Shown here one piece after another: positions 42,533 through 52,650 of a stretch of 57,863 bases of DNA (positions are counted from its first letter, which is position 1; the number at the start of each line of letters is the position of its first letter). The DNA lies in contig JAJCYG010000040.1 in assembly GCA_029263055.1 (NCBI GenBank), positions 1 to 57,863 of the forward strand, in the 5' to 3' direction. Below the pieces are notes generated by a model. That model searched no databases. It was given only the letters and a program-made list of their open reading frames with translations, and was not told the DNA's origin. Source of the DNA: Actinomycetes bacterium (GTDB taxonomy: Bacteria > Auribacterota > JAJCYG01). The position numbers were made by a program, and so were the translations under genes.

Positions 42533-45500
42533 ATGAAAAGTAAGGTTTTAAAATTTAGTTTATCTTTTTATGCGGTGTGGAGTTTCTTATTTTTCTTTTC
42601 TCTTCAAGTTTATTCAGCCCCTATTCAAGTCAATACCACAACAGCTTTTAATCAACGCGATGCCGACATTGCTATTAATAGTGTCGGCCAAGTTGTGATT
42701 GTTTGGACCAACGAACAAGATGGGCAAGAACCTGCTACAGGAAGTGGAACTCCGATCGGTGACATTGTAGGACGTCGTTATAATACGGGCACACCGTATA
42801 CACCTGTTGCTGGTGTTGAGGTGATTCATGCCAATGGGAGTTTAACGTTTGATTCTACTTCACCTACTATTTCTATGAATTCGGGTGGGGATGGGGCCAT
42901 TATTTATTCATTGAGTCATGCAGGTGATAGTGGAACAGATATTCGCGGAAAGAATTTTAATTTTGGAACAGGTATTGCCGGTTCAGGTGTTGACGTAGAT
43001 CGTTCGGCACTCGGTCAAATATATCCTAACTCTGCAATTAATGACAGTGGGACGGTTGCGGCGACATGGAGTTCTTATACAGGGACGAACTATGACGTTC
43101 GTTCTGACAATCCTTATTCAGGATTGGATTATGTTGCCAATGCTTCGACAGCAAATACAGAATGGAAAAGTGCCATTGCCATTGACGAGGGTGGAAACAC
43201 CGTCACAGTTTGGCAAGAAGATGATGGAAAAATTTATGCTGAAAACCGCAATCCTGCTCAAGGTGTTGTGAAGTCTCGTTACCAAATCAATTCAAATAGT
43301 GCGATCACCGCAACCAATCCTGAAATAGCTATGGGAGACGATGGCTATTTTACCGTAGCGTGGCAAGGAAGCGATGGTAATGTTTACATGCGTAGTTTTA
43401 CTCCAGGGGGTGAAGGTTTTAGTGTGGATAGAATGGTGAATACCACCACAGCAAACACACAAGTCACGCCTGACATTGCTAAAGATTCAGATGGAAACTT
43501 TGTGGTGACTTGGGTTTCCATTGATGGAGCCAATAACAATATTTATTCAGCAACCTATGATCGATTAGGCACTTCGATTACAGGAGAAACATTACGCGCA
43601 ACCACAACAGATGATCCCCGTACAAATGGTTTGCAAAACCTTCCTGATGCTAAAGTTGATGTGAATGACAGTGGAACATTTGCCATTGCTTGGACTGATT
43701 ATGATGCGGTCGACAAAAATGATGTTTACTTCGATGTTTTTACAGAAGCAAGTTTTTCAACAAATGTCACAACAGCGACTGCAGTTTGGACAGGGGGAAC
43801 AGGTAATTGGAACGTTGGAACAAACTGGGATATTGATCCTACTGTGCCTCAAAATGGAGTTGAAACCTATCTTGTGAAAATTGATGACGCTAGCCCAACT
43901 GCTTCGGTGGTGACGATGACAGCTGCTCAGACGATTACAGATTTAGTGGTTGATGCTAACGACACACTGAGTCTGAATAATGGTGTGATCTTACTCTTTG
44001 CTGGAAGTAGCAGTATTATTAACAATAGTGGGAATATTAATTTGAATTCAACAGGCGGTACAACCGGTCTGCGAATTGATTCACAAAATGCTCTTTTGGT
44101 GGGTGGGGGAAATGTAACATTGGGTGCTACTAGCCAAAATGATTATATTTATGGTTTTAATAATACAGAACATTTTATTAATGCAGACAATATGATTCAA
44201 GGAAGAGGATATATAGGAAATAATGGCCTGAGTTTTGCTAATAGTGGAACTGTAGATGCTAATACAGGTTTAATCGTTGTTGATTTACTCGCTACTGGAA
44301 ATTCAAATACGGGAATTATGCAAGCAAGCAGTACGGGAACACTGCAACTCAATTCTGCCACTATTGATAATAATGGTGGAACAGTACAGGCATTAACAGG
44401 GGCTCTTGTGACATTAAATGGTGTCAATCTCTCAGGTGGAACGATAACCACAGTAGGGACTGGCGTGGTTAAAAATATTTCAGCATCGTCTACTGTAGAT
44501 GGATCAACCAATGCTGTGACCATAGAAGGGAGTTTCACACAAGAATCAGGTGGGCTTCTTAATATTAATGGAACGATCATTAATGATGCGACATGGAGTG
44601 TGAATACAACAGGGCCTAATTCAGAAGTTAAATTAATAGGAGATACAACTCTGAATGGTTCAGGATCTCTCATTTTTGGATTGGGACAAATTTCAAATAA
44701 CACGATTATGCGTGGTTTAACTTCAACTCGTCGTTTGACAATTGGTGCAAGCCAAACAGTTGAAGGACAAGGTCAGATTGGATTGAACACAGCTTTAAAT
44801 GTAACAAATAATGGTTTAATAGATGCCAACCGGTCGACTTTAAGGTTTATCTTTGATCCAACAACTGATGTAACAAACACCACAACCATGCAGGCAACGA
44901 GTGGTGGGATATTGGAGCTTAGAGGAGGAACGTTTGCGAATGTGGGTGGTTTGATACAGGCATTAGATCCAAGTTCGCGTGTTGATTTAAATGCAGCGAC
45001 TATTCAAGGAGGAACGTTAAGTAGCACAGGGAGTGGTAAGGTGAAAGTGATTGGAACATCCACTTTAGATGGTTCAACAAATGCTATCACACTTAATGGT
45101 AATTTTGAGCAGACAACAAGTATACGTACTGATATTAATGGAACTATTACGAATAATGCAACATGGAATGCAAATACAACAGGTTCTAATACCGAAGTTA
45201 AATTGATAGGAGATACAATTCTGAATGGTTCAGGATCTCTCATTTTTGGATTGGGGCAAACTTCAAATAATACGATCATGCGTGGTTCTGGAGCGACTCG
45301 TCGTTTGACAATTGGTGCAAGTCAAACAGTTGAAGGTCAAGGTCAGATTGGATTGAACACAGCTTTAAATGTAACAAATAATGGTTTAATAGATGCCAAC
45401 CGGTCGACTTTAAGGTTTATCTTTGATCCAACAACTGATGTAACAAACACCACAACCATGCAGGCATCTAGTGGCGGGATTTTGGAGCTTCGAACCGGGA

Positions 45501-47725
45501 CATATAATAATGTGGGTGGCTTGATTCAAGCTTTAACTTTTAGCTCTCGTGTTGATTTAAATGGAGCCACGATTGATGGAGGAATCTTATCAAGTACAGG
45601 GAGTGGCGTGATTAGAAATATTTCAACAACGAGTTACTTAGATGGAACAACCAATGCTGTGACACTTGCTGGAAATTTTGATCAAGCAAATACAACCATT
45701 ACGAATGTGAAAGGGACAATAATAAACAATGGAACGTGGGATATTAAGAATGGAAATAACAATACTGAATTTAAATTAAGAAGTGATGTGTCTTTAAATG
45801 GAACAGGTACAGTTGTGATGGGAAGTGGAACGACAGCTAATACAAGTCTCATACGTGGTGCTGGAGGAACTTGGCGCTTAACAATTGGGGTTAATCAAAC
45901 GATAGAAGGTCAAGGTCAAATAGGGGTTAACACGGCGGCAAATTTTACTAACAATGGTTTGATTGATGCGAATCGGTCTACGTTGAGAATGAAAGTTGAT
46001 CCAACTACAGATGTGGTTAATACATCAACCATGCAAGCTAGTAGCGGTGGTATTTTAGAATTGCTTGCTGGAACGTTTAATAATGTGGGTGGTTTGATTC
46101 AAGCATTAGATACTTCTCGAGTTGAATTGGCTGGTGCTGTGGTTCAAGGAGGAACATTGTCTAGTTCTGGGAGTGGGCTTATTCGAAATACGGTAAATAG
46201 TTCTACTATTGATGGGTCGACTAATGCTGTGACAATAAGTGGAAATTTTGAAATGACTAATGCTACGTTGACAAATGTAAATGGTGAGATTATCAATAAT
46301 GGAACATGGGATATAAAAAGTTCAGGTAGCAATACTGAGGTTAAGTTAATAGGAGATACAACCTTAAATGGATTAGGTGTTTTTGAGTTTGGAACTGGAG
46401 CCACAACAAGTCACAGTATTATGCGAGGTTCAGGCGCTATTCGTACTTTGACTGTAGGTGCTAATCAAACAGTAAAAGGACAAGGGCAGATTGGAATTGG
46501 TACTAACGTTAATTTGACTAACAATGGAGTTGTTGAAGCGAGTCGGTCTGGATATACATTAGATATTAATACAAGTACTGGTTTAGTAAACAATGGAACA
46601 TTTAAAGCAAGTGGTGGTGGACGTCTGCTCGTTCAAGATGCTGTTACTGGAACGGGTGGAATTGTGGTGGATGCGGGGAGTGAGATTGAGTTTGGTGCTT
46701 TCACAATTGGGAATACCGATGGAACTGCGGGGAATGCGACGATTAACGGGACCTTAGATTTAAATGGAACCACGTTGTATGCTGAAAATGTTTCGATTGG
46801 TTCCACAGCTGATTTGCAAATTGCCAGTGGAGTGGTTGCGGATGGCAATTTTACTTTTGCGTTAACCGATGAAACTAAATGGGGTTTTGATGGTGCTTCA
46901 GCCTTTTTAACTATGACCGGGGGTGTGGGGCAAACCATTCCAGCCAATTACGCTCAATTAGAAATTGGAGGGAGTGATTTTGGAACTGATCCGCATCCAG
47001 CACCAGTAACACCTGCAGCAGCTGGTTTTGTTGATAACTTTGATATTACGACCTTAACCATTGATGCTAATTCTAATGTCTTGTTAGTTGACAGTGTGAA
47101 TAACGGAAACCGCAATGGAACATTTGGTGCGGACGAAGCGTTGTATGTCGACACATTAAATATTGGAGCTAACGCCACATTGAATTTAAATGGATTGAAT
47201 TTGTATTATAACAGTTTGATTTCTGATCCAAGTAGTACGATTACCTTAAGTGCTTTTAATACTTTAGACGGTGTGCATGATGCAGGAACCAAACTGGATT
47301 TAGGGGGTCCAACACTTGAATGGGGTGACATCACTGCAGATGGAGATACCACGGTTGTTTTAGGATCGCCTGCAGCTGAATTAGAAGCAGCAGATGTGAA
47401 TGTTCTTTTAGATGCGGGTGGCAATCCTCACTATTTTGATATTACAACCACAGCTCTTTTTTCAGGTAACTTTACGGTTGAGTTTGACTTAACCAATGCA
47501 CAAATCCCATTTGGTTTTTCATTGGCTGATGTTTTTGGCGTGCACTACATTGGACCTGGTAACTTTGAAATCATCCCATTAACATTTAATGGCAATTTAG
47601 CCTCTTTTTCAGCTAGTTCTTTCTCAGGATTCGGGGTAGGGGTCAATCCTGAGCCCGCCACCATCATAATGCTTCTCTTATCCTTTGTAGGCCTTGGCTT
47701 TAGACGTTTTAAAGGCCAAATTTAG
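42533..47725 (+). CDS. Giant PEP-CTERM surface protein, paralogue (1730 aa)
   Basis: This is a paralogue of the preceding protein, with the same plan. It has a signal peptide (LQVYSAP), a propeller-like N-terminal region with matching blocks (NTTTAFNQRDADIAIN, EPATGSGTP), a WTGGTGNWNVGTNWD block, then five repeat units of about 190 aa with TVEGQGQIG, NNGLIDANRSTLR and GGTLSSTGSG signatures. It ends in a PEP-CTERM tail (NPEPATIIMLLLSFVGLGFRRFKG). It is shorter because it has fewer units and no type-B long unit. Tandem placement and sequence similarity indicate gene duplication followed by repeat expansion. Likely a second exosortase substrate. Confidence 0.85.
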   Translation: MKSKVLKFSLSFYAVWSFLFFFSLQVYSAPIQVNTTTAFNQRDADIAINSVGQVVIVWTNEQDGQEPATGSGTPIGDIVGRRYNTGTPYTPVAGVEVIHANGSLTFDSTSPTISMNSGGDGAIIYSLSHAGDSGTDIRGKNFNFGTGIAGSGVDVDRSALGQIYPNSAINDSGTVAATWSSYTGTNYDVRSDNPYSGLDYVANASTANTEWKSAIAIDEGGNTVTVWQEDDGKIYAENRNPAQGVVKSRYQINSNSAITATNPEIAMGDDGYFTVAWQGSDGNVYMRSFTPGGEGFSVDRMVNTTTANTQVTPDIAKDSDGNFVVTWVSIDGANNNIYSATYDRLGTSITGETLRATTTDDPRTNGLQNLPDAKVDVNDSGTFAIAWTDYDAVDKNDVYFDVFTEASFSTNVTTATAVWTGGTGNWNVGTNWDIDPTVPQNGVETYLVKIDDASPTASVVTMTAAQTITDLVVDANDTLSLNNGVILLFAGSSSIINNSGNINLNSTGGTTGLRIDSQNALLVGGGNVTLGATSQNDYIYGFNNTEHFINADNMIQGRGYIGNNGLSFANSGTVDANTGLIVVDLLATGNSNTGIMQASSTGTLQLNSATIDNNGGTVQALTGALVTLNGVNLSGGTITTVGTGVVKNISASSTVDGSTNAVTIEGSFTQESGGLLNINGTIINDATWSVNTTGPNSEVKLIGDTTLNGSGSLIFGLGQISNNTIMRGLTSTRRLTIGASQTVEGQGQIGLNTALNVTNNGLIDANRSTLRFIFDPTTDVTNTTTMQATSGGILELRGGTFANVGGLIQALDPSSRVDLNAATIQGGTLSSTGSGKVKVIGTSTLDGSTNAITLNGNFEQTTSIRTDINGTITNNATWNANTTGSNTEVKLIGDTILNGSGSLIFGLGQTSNNTIMRGSGATRRLTIGASQTVEGQGQIGLNTALNVTNNGLIDANRSTLRFIFDPTTDVTNTTTMQASSGGILELRTGTYNNVGGLIQALTFSSRVDLNGATIDGGILSSTGSGVIRNISTTSYLDGTTNAVTLAGNFDQANTTITNVKGTIINNGTWDIKNGNNNTEFKLRSDVSLNGTGTVVMGSGTTANTSLIRGAGGTWRLTIGVNQTIEGQGQIGVNTAANFTNNGLIDANRSTLRMKVDPTTDVVNTSTMQASSGGILELLAGTFNNVGGLIQALDTSRVELAGAVVQGGTLSSSGSGLIRNTVNSSTIDGSTNAVTISGNFEMTNATLTNVNGEIINNGTWDIKSSGSNTEVKLIGDTTLNGLGVFEFGTGATTSHSIMRGSGAIRTLTVGANQTVKGQGQIGIGTNVNLTNNGVVEASRSGYTLDINTSTGLVNNGTFKASGGGRLLVQDAVTGTGGIVVDAGSEIEFGAFTIGNTDGTAGNATINGTLDLNGTTLYAENVSIGSTADLQIASGVVADGNFTFALTDETKWGFDGASAFLTMTGGVGQTIPANYAQLEIGGSDFGTDPHPAPVTPAAAGFVDNFDITTLTIDANSNVLLVDSVNNGNRNGTFGADEALYVDTLNIGANATLNLNGLNLYYNSLISDPSSTITLSAFNTLDGVHDAGTKLDLGGPTLEWGDITADGDTTVVLGSPAAELEAADVNVLLDAGGNPHYFDITTTALFSGNFTVEFDLTNAQIPFGFSLADVFGVHYIGPGNFEIIPLTFNGNLASFSASSFSGFGVGVNPEPATIIMLLLSFVGLGFRRFKGQI
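44192..47038 (+). repeat. Five tandem 190-aa units with a 129-bp exact repeat
   Basis: Unit starts at the MIQG/TVEG codons are 44192, 44756, 45326, 45899 and 46469, with spacings 564, 570, 573 and 570 nt. Between units 2 and 3, bases 44768-44896 and 45338-45466 are identical over 129 nt by eye (offset 570), although their flanks differ. That suggests recent duplication or gene conversion. The 3' end of the last unit is approximate. Confidence 0.8.
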
Positions 47726-47805
47726 CCTCCCCTTACGTATTGACGGAATGTCATGTATACTGTTGTTAGGTTTGAAAGAAGTTTATTTAGAGAAGAGACT
47801 TTAAA

Positions 47806-49002
47806 ATGGGACAAAGCGAAAAGTCGTCTGCCAAATATTTGAAATTAAAACAAGAGCATACACGTGCCTTTGCTGAACTGAATGTGGCTCAAAACAAAAT
47901 CAGTGATCTTAAGGGGCTTCTCCAAGTTTCTTCATTAATTAACTCTTCCATTGATTCGCATGAATTATTAGAGACCATAGTGTCTCAAGCTCGATCTGTT
48001 TTACAAGCAGAGGGAGCAGCTCTTCTTATTTATCATCCGATCAATAAAAGTTTAATGTATGAAGCGATTGTCACAGAAAATAAAGTGATGGAAGATCCAG
48101 GTCTTAAAATGGCATCAAGGGAGTCGCTTCCAGGTTGGGTTGCAGAGCATCAAGCCCCTGTTTATGTTGCAGATATTGATAATGATTCTCGATTTGAGAA
48201 TTTGCCGCATCAAGATTTAGGTTTGGAAGTTCGTTCTATTTTAGTGGTACCCATGCTTTTTCAAGGTAAGTTGTTAGGTGTTTTAGAGGCTGTGAACCCT
48301 TCTTTAAAACGTTTTATTGTCGATGAAGCCTTAGAATTATTTGGCTTTTTTGCCAATCAAGCCGCATCAGCCATTTCTAATGCCAAACTCTTTGGTGATT
48401 TTAAAGATCTTTTTGTGAATACTGTTCGATCGTTGTCTCATGCGTTAGAAGCTAAAGATGAATACACCAGTGGGCATGCACATCGTGTTGCGGCGTTTTC
48501 AATTGGCTTAGCCAAAGAGATGGGAATGTCGCTTAAGGATATTGAAAATGTGGAGCTCTCAGCTTTATTGCATGACATTGGAAAGATTGGGGTGCCTGAA
48601 GGGATTTTAACTAAGCCAGCTAAAGTGACTGAAGCTGAATTTGAAGAGATTAAGAAACATCCCGTGCATGGCTTTAAAATTTTAGAACCGTTAGAGCATT
48701 TAGAAGAAGTGCTTCCTGGAATCATGCATCATCATGAACGTTGGGATGGAAAAGGTTATCCTGATGGTTTAAAAGGAGGCGACATTCCTTTGGCTGCTCG
48801 GATTGTGTGTGTGGCTGATGCGTTTGATGCCATGACTTCGACTCGACCTTATCGCAAAGCCCTTCCTGATGATGAAGCGCTCAAACGTTTGAAAGAATCT
48901 TCAGGGACTCAGTTTGACCCTGATGTGGTTGATGCTTGTTTTCGTGCCTACGAAAAAGGGCTGCTCGTCACCACTAACAAAGATGACGAAAACGCGGCTT
49001 AA
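47806..49002 (+). CDS. GAF-HD-GYP protein, cyclic-di-GMP phosphodiesterase type
   Basis: The 398-aa cytoplasmic protein has an N-terminal coiled-coil (about 10-40), a GAF sensor domain (about 45-190) and an HD-GYP domain (about 200-385). The metal-binding HDIGKIGVP motif and HHERWDGKGYPDGLKG (HHE and GYP) are intact, so it can probably hydrolyse c-di-GMP or a related dinucleotide. It is the first gene of a run with a SpoIIE phosphatase, an RsbW kinase, a STAS protein and Mla genes, which suggests signal input for the downstream switch. Confidence 0.92.
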   Translation: MGQSEKSSAKYLKLKQEHTRAFAELNVAQNKISDLKGLLQVSSLINSSIDSHELLETIVSQARSVLQAEGAALLIYHPINKSLMYEAIVTENKVMEDPGLKMASRESLPGWVAEHQAPVYVADIDNDSRFENLPHQDLGLEVRSILVVPMLFQGKLLGVLEAVNPSLKRFIVDEALELFGFFANQAASAISNAKLFGDFKDLFVNTVRSLSHALEAKDEYTSGHAHRVAAFSIGLAKEMGMSLKDIENVELSALLHDIGKIGVPEGILTKPAKVTEAEFEEIKKHPVHGFKILEPLEHLEEVLPGIMHHHERWDGKGYPDGLKGGDIPLAARIVCVADAFDAMTSTRPYRKALPDDEALKRLKESSGTQFDPDVVDACFRAYEKGLLVTTNKDDENAA

Positions 49003-49021
49003 CCTGCTATAATAATCGCTT

Positions 49022-50302
49022 ATGAAATCCCAATCTGAATTCAAACAAGAGAACAAAAATCTTCGTTCGTTGTTAGATACCAATCGTTTAATTAATTCTC
49101 CGATGCCTCTTCATAAGTTGTTGAGTGTGATTATGAAGGTCTCTAAAAAAGTGATGCGAGCCGATGCGGCGACATTGATGTTGATTGATGAAGCGACAAA
49201 AGAATTGGTCTACGAAGTTGCTTTGGGAGACAAAGGTCAAAAAATTAAAAAGATGTTTCGATTGCAGATAGGCCAGGGGGTTGCGGGTTGGGTGGCTCAG
49301 CATGGCAAGTCTGCACTTATTGAAGATGCGACTAAGGATGCTCGTTTTTTTTCAAAGGTAGATAAAAAATCAGGGTTTAAAACAAAGTCAATGGTTTGTG
49401 TGCCACTTATTGTGGATGAAAAAGTGATTGGTATTTTGCAGGCGCTTAATCCTTTGCGAAAAAACTTTTTTGACGAGGATGATTTAGAGTTATTTGAAGA
49501 TTTTGCGTCTCAAGTTTCTGTGGCTGTGGCTAAAGCAAAGTGGCAAGAGAAGCGACTTCAAGATCAAAAGTTGCAACAAGATTTAGATGTGGCCCGAGAT
49601 ATTCAAAAAAATTTATTGAGTAAAGATTCAATTACTTTAGATGGTTTGCGTTTTAGTGCGCGTTATAAACCTGCCAATACAGTGGGGGGAGATTTTTACG
49701 ACTGTGTGGTGTTAGACCCGAATAAAGCCGTGGTTATTTTGGGGGATGTTTCGGGTAAAGGGGTTTCTGCCGCTCTTTATATGGTTAAAGCAATTACGGA
49801 GTTTCGTAATTTGGTTGGGCGTTATTACCCTGATATGAAGTTGGTTGCGGCTGCATTGAATAAAGTTCTTAATGAACATTCAACATTTGGCATGTTTGTG
49901 ACGGCAGCTATTTTGGCGATTGATGCCGAAAATAAAGAGCTTACTTTGATTAATGCCGGGCATTTGCCTCCGCTAGTTTATCAGCCTAAAAAGGGGAATG
50001 TTGTGGCCCTTGATAAGGGGGGAGAACCTCCTCTGGGCATTTTAAAGGGGATTAATTATACTTCTTTAAAGATTGATTTGGAAAAAGGGACTCAAATTTT
50101 GCTCTATTCAGATGGGCTGACCGAAGCAAGGAATGGCAGGAAAGCGGAATTTGGGATCAGTCGTTTGAAAAAGTGTTTTCGCCAAGGAGCAGAGACCTTG
50201 CCCCATAGCCGGTTGACTCCTTTTGTGATGGATAAAATTGCTGATTTTAGTGAGGGAGAAGATCGAGATGATCAGACCTCTGTTTTGATAGGAATCCTTT
50301 GA
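49022..50302 (+). CDS. GAF-SpoIIE (PP2C) phosphatase, RsbU-like
   Basis: The 426-aa protein has a GAF domain (about 25-175) like that of the upstream HD-GYP protein. A short helix (QQDLDVARDIQKNLLS) precedes the SpoIIE-type PP2C phosphatase (about 200-425). The metal-binding motifs NTVGGDFYDCVV, VVILGDVSGKGVSAAL and the late DGLTEARN and DDQTSVLI are present. RsbU/SpoIIE proteins dephosphorylate STAS anti-anti-sigma factors. The kinase and STAS partner are the next two genes, so the cognate substrate is probably the 50736 product. The GAF domain may bind a small-molecule cue. Confidence 0.94.
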   Translation: MKSQSEFKQENKNLRSLLDTNRLINSPMPLHKLLSVIMKVSKKVMRADAATLMLIDEATKELVYEVALGDKGQKIKKMFRLQIGQGVAGWVAQHGKSALIEDATKDARFFSKVDKKSGFKTKSMVCVPLIVDEKVIGILQALNPLRKNFFDEDDLELFEDFASQVSVAVAKAKWQEKRLQDQKLQQDLDVARDIQKNLLSKDSITLDGLRFSARYKPANTVGGDFYDCVVLDPNKAVVILGDVSGKGVSAALYMVKAITEFRNLVGRYYPDMKLVAAALNKVLNEHSTFGMFVTAAILAIDAENKELTLINAGHLPPLVYQPKKGNVVALDKGGEPPLGILKGINYTSLKIDLEKGTQILLYSDGLTEARNGRKAEFGISRLKKCFRQGAETLPHSRLTPFVMDKIADFSEGEDRDDQTSVLIGIL

Positions 50303-50303
50303 A

Positions 50304-50708
50304 ATGAATCAACTTGAGGTTTTGGCTGATCCAGCTAATTTGTGCCATATTCGAAAATTTGTTGAAGCATTGATTCAAGAATCTTCATTAAATGAAGAGC
50401 AGCGCTATCATGTGTTGTTGGCTGTGGATGAGGCTTGTTCTAATGTGATTAAGCATGCTTATAAGGGAGAAGTTAAGCCAGATAACAAAATTAAGCTCAA
50501 TATAGAGGTATCTGATAATAAATTAAAGATTATGATAAGGGATTATGGTATAACAGTTGATTCTTCAGTTATTTGTGGAAGAGATCTGAATGAGGTGAAG
50601 CCAGGTGGATTAGGGGTTCATTTGATCCATGGGTGCATGGATAATGTTTACTTTAATTGCGATATAAAAGAAGGTAATGAATTAATTCTAGAGAAAAACT
50701 TTAACTAG
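50304..50708 (+). CDS. RsbW-type anti-sigma/STAS kinase
   Basis: The 134-aa GHKL-type ATPase of the RsbW/SpoIIAB class has the N box VDEACSNVIKHAY, the G1 box RDYG and the G2 box PGGLGVHLIH, consistent with an active Ser/Thr kinase on STAS proteins. There is one base between the phosphatase stop and its ATG. No sigma-factor gene is present in the window, so its target besides the STAS protein is unknown. Confidence 0.92.
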   Translation: MNQLEVLADPANLCHIRKFVEALIQESSLNEEQRYHVLLAVDEACSNVIKHAYKGEVKPDNKIKLNIEVSDNKLKIMIRDYGITVDSSVICGRDLNEVKPGGLGVHLIHGCMDNVYFNCDIKEGNELILEKNFN

Positions 50709-50735
50709 TTTTTATTTGAATTTGGAGGAATAAAA

Positions 50736-51065
50736 ATGGATATTTTAATTGAACAGCAAAACGGAACATCGGTCTTAAAATTATCAGGTGAAGTTGATTT
50801 GAATACGTCTCCAGAACTGAGAAGTCAAATCAAAGGGGTGCTTCAAGAAAACAATAAATCTGTTTGTGTCGACCTTTCTGCTGTAAAATATATCGATTCT
50901 TCAGGTATTGCTACATTAATCGAAGCGCAACAAAAGCTGTTTGATACCAGTGGGGAGCTGAGCTTGTGCGGGATCCCTCAAAAAATCTATTCTGTATTTG
51001 AAATTGCCAAATTAGATCAGGTCTTTCGTATTTATCCTGATTTGGATGCTGCTTTAAAGGGATAA
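50736..51065 (+). CDS. STAS-domain protein (anti-sigma antagonist or MlaB-like subunit)
   Basis: The 109-aa STAS protein has the conserved phosphoacceptor region YIDSSGIATLIEA, with Ser55 in the position of the phosphorylated serine of SpoIIAA/RsbV. Its ATG follows the kinase gene by 27 bp with a GGAGG, and mlaE starts 1 bp after its stop. In Escherichia coli MlaB is a STAS protein that binds MlaF. This protein sits exactly where an MlaB would, yet keeps the kinase/phosphatase partners and the phosphoserine. It could serve either or both roles; see findings. Confidence 0.93.
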   Translation: MDILIEQQNGTSVLKLSGEVDLNTSPELRSQIKGVLQENNKSVCVDLSAVKYIDSSGIATLIEAQQKLFDTSGELSLCGIPQKIYSVFEIAKLDQVFRIYPDLDAALKG

Positions 51066-51066
51066 A

Positions 51067-51864
51067 ATGAATTCTTTTTTTGGTTGGATTGGCCGAGGCC
51101 TTATCTTGTGGTTGGAAGAGACAAGCCGTCTGTGGTCCTTAATCTGTTCCTCACTCTACTGGGCTTTTATTGCTCCTTTTAGAGGAAAAGGGGTTAAGCG
51201 CCACTATGTGAGTAATCAGATGGTGGAAATCGGGGTTAATTCCCTTGGTATTGTTTTTTTGATGTCCTTTTTTATGGGGATGGTGCTGGCACTTCAAACA
51301 GCTTACCAGCTTAAAAAATTTGGAGCGTTAGTCTATGTGGCCTCGCTTCTTTCTATTTCGTTTGTGCGTGAAATTGGGCCCTTATTGACAGCCATTGTGG
51401 TGGCAGGTCGGTCGGGTTCGGCTATGGCTGCTGAGCTGGGAACCATGAAGGTCTCAGAAGAAGTGCAAGCTTTAGAAACAATGGGGGTTAATCCTGTTCG
51501 TTTTTTAGTTATTCCTCGACTGATTGCCATGTTAGTGATGCTTCCTTGTCTGACTATTTTTGCTGATGTGATGGGAATGTTAGGCGGCGGGGTTGTTGGA
51601 ACCAACTTTTTAGGTATTCCTGCGGGGCTCTATTTTCAAAAATCTATTGAGATGCTTGTGATGAAAGATTTGGTCACAGGCCTATTAAAGGCATTTGTTT
51701 TTGCCGGTATTATTGCTTGGATTGGTTGTTATCAAGGTTTGATGGTGAGTGGCGGAGCTGAAGGAGTGGGAAAAGCAACCACGAAGTCAGTGGTGATGGC
51801 TATTATCTCGATTATTATTGCTGACTGTTTTTTCACCGGCTTATTTTATTTTGTTTGGGAATAA
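51067..51864 (+). CDS. mlaE: MlaE/YrbE-family lipid ABC transporter permease
   Basis: The 265-aa inner-membrane permease has an amphipathic N-terminus and about five hydrophobic helices. Family blocks are VSNQMVEIGVNSLGIVFLMSFFMGMVLALQ, the REIGPLLTAIVVAGRSGSAMAAELGTMK motif and the ALETMGVNP coupling-helix segment. It moves phospholipids or other lipids between inner membrane and periplasmic carriers with the ATPase MlaF and MCE protein MlaD. It is the first transporter gene after the STAS gene. Confidence 0.95.
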   Translation: MNSFFGWIGRGLILWLEETSRLWSLICSSLYWAFIAPFRGKGVKRHYVSNQMVEIGVNSLGIVFLMSFFMGMVLALQTAYQLKKFGALVYVASLLSISFVREIGPLLTAIVVAGRSGSAMAAELGTMKVSEEVQALETMGVNPVRFLVIPRLIAMLVMLPCLTIFADVMGMLGGGVVGTNFLGIPAGLYFQKSIEMLVMKDLVTGLLKAFVFAGIIAWIGCYQGLMVSGGAEGVGKATTKSVVMAIISIIIADCFFTGLFYFVWE

Positions 51865-51867
51865 GGC

Positions 51868-52611
51868 ATGATCACTGTTAAAAATTTAGTCAAATCGTTT
51901 AAAGGGCGCCGTGTTTTGGATGATGTCACGCTTGAAGTAAAGCGGGGCGAGACCATGGTGATCATGGGGGGCTCGGGTTGTGGTAAATCAACCTTGCTTC
52001 AGCATATTGTAGGGGCCATTCAGCCAGATGAAGGCGAAATTTGGTTGGATGGAACCAATATTATTGGCTTAAAAGAAGATCGGATGAATGAAATTCGCCG
52101 AAAATTTGGTATTCTCTTTCAAAGCGGTGCGTTGTTTAACTCTATGACAGTGGCTGAAAATGTGGCGTTTCCTTTAAAAGAACACACAGAGTTGAGCGAA
52201 GAAGTGATTGATATCATCGTAAAGATGAAACTCGATCTAGTCGGTCTTAAAGGGTTTGGCCATCTCATGCCTTCTGAGATTAGCGGAGGGATGAAAAAGC
52301 GTGTTGGATTGGCTCGTGCTATTGCCATGGACCCGCAAATTGTTTTTTATGATGAACCAGGAGCTGGTTTAGACCCGATTGTCTTGGCAATCATTGATAA
52401 ATTGATTGTTGATTTGAGTAAAAAATTAGGGATTACTTCTGTTGTGGTGACCCATGAAATGGGATCCGCATTTCGGATTGCAGATAGAATGGCGATGCTG
52501 CATGAAGGAAAAATTTTACAGATAGGAACACCCGAAGAGATGAAGAACTCAAAACATGAATATGTGCACAATTTTATTAATGGCCTTATTCCAGAAGAGA
52601 GTCGCACTTAA
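51868..52611 (+). CDS. mlaF: MlaF-like ABC transporter ATP-binding protein
   Basis: The 247-aa ABC ATPase has Walker A GGSGCGKST (about 34-42), the Q-loop ILFQSGALFNSMTV, the signature EISGGMKKRVGLARA, Walker B QIVFYDEPGAGLDP and the H-loop VVTHEMGS. The Q-loop and the MKKR signature variant are typical of MlaF/MCE-type ATPases. It lies 3 bp after mlaE, and mlaD follows 39 bp later. Confidence 0.95.
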   Translation: MITVKNLVKSFKGRRVLDDVTLEVKRGETMVIMGGSGCGKSTLLQHIVGAIQPDEGEIWLDGTNIIGLKEDRMNEIRRKFGILFQSGALFNSMTVAENVAFPLKEHTELSEEVIDIIVKMKLDLVGLKGFGHLMPSEISGGMKKRVGLARAIAMDPQIVFYDEPGAGLDPIVLAIIDKLIVDLSKKLGITSVVVTHEMGSAFRIADRMAMLHEGKILQIGTPEEMKNSKHEYVHNFINGLIPEESRT

Positions 52612-52650
52612 AAAAGGAGAGTTGTTGGTTACAAACAACTCGTAAAAATT

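Noticed and set aside
36417..46600. CRISPR-like or tandem DNA repeat array
   Set aside because: The repeats are long (about 570 nt), codon-phased and inside two open reading frames; there are no short direct repeats with unique spacers.
47740..47761. TTGACG and TATACT before the GAF/HD-GYP gene as a promoter
   Set aside because: The spacing is only 10 nt, too short for sigma-70; either element could be part of another promoter, so it is not called.
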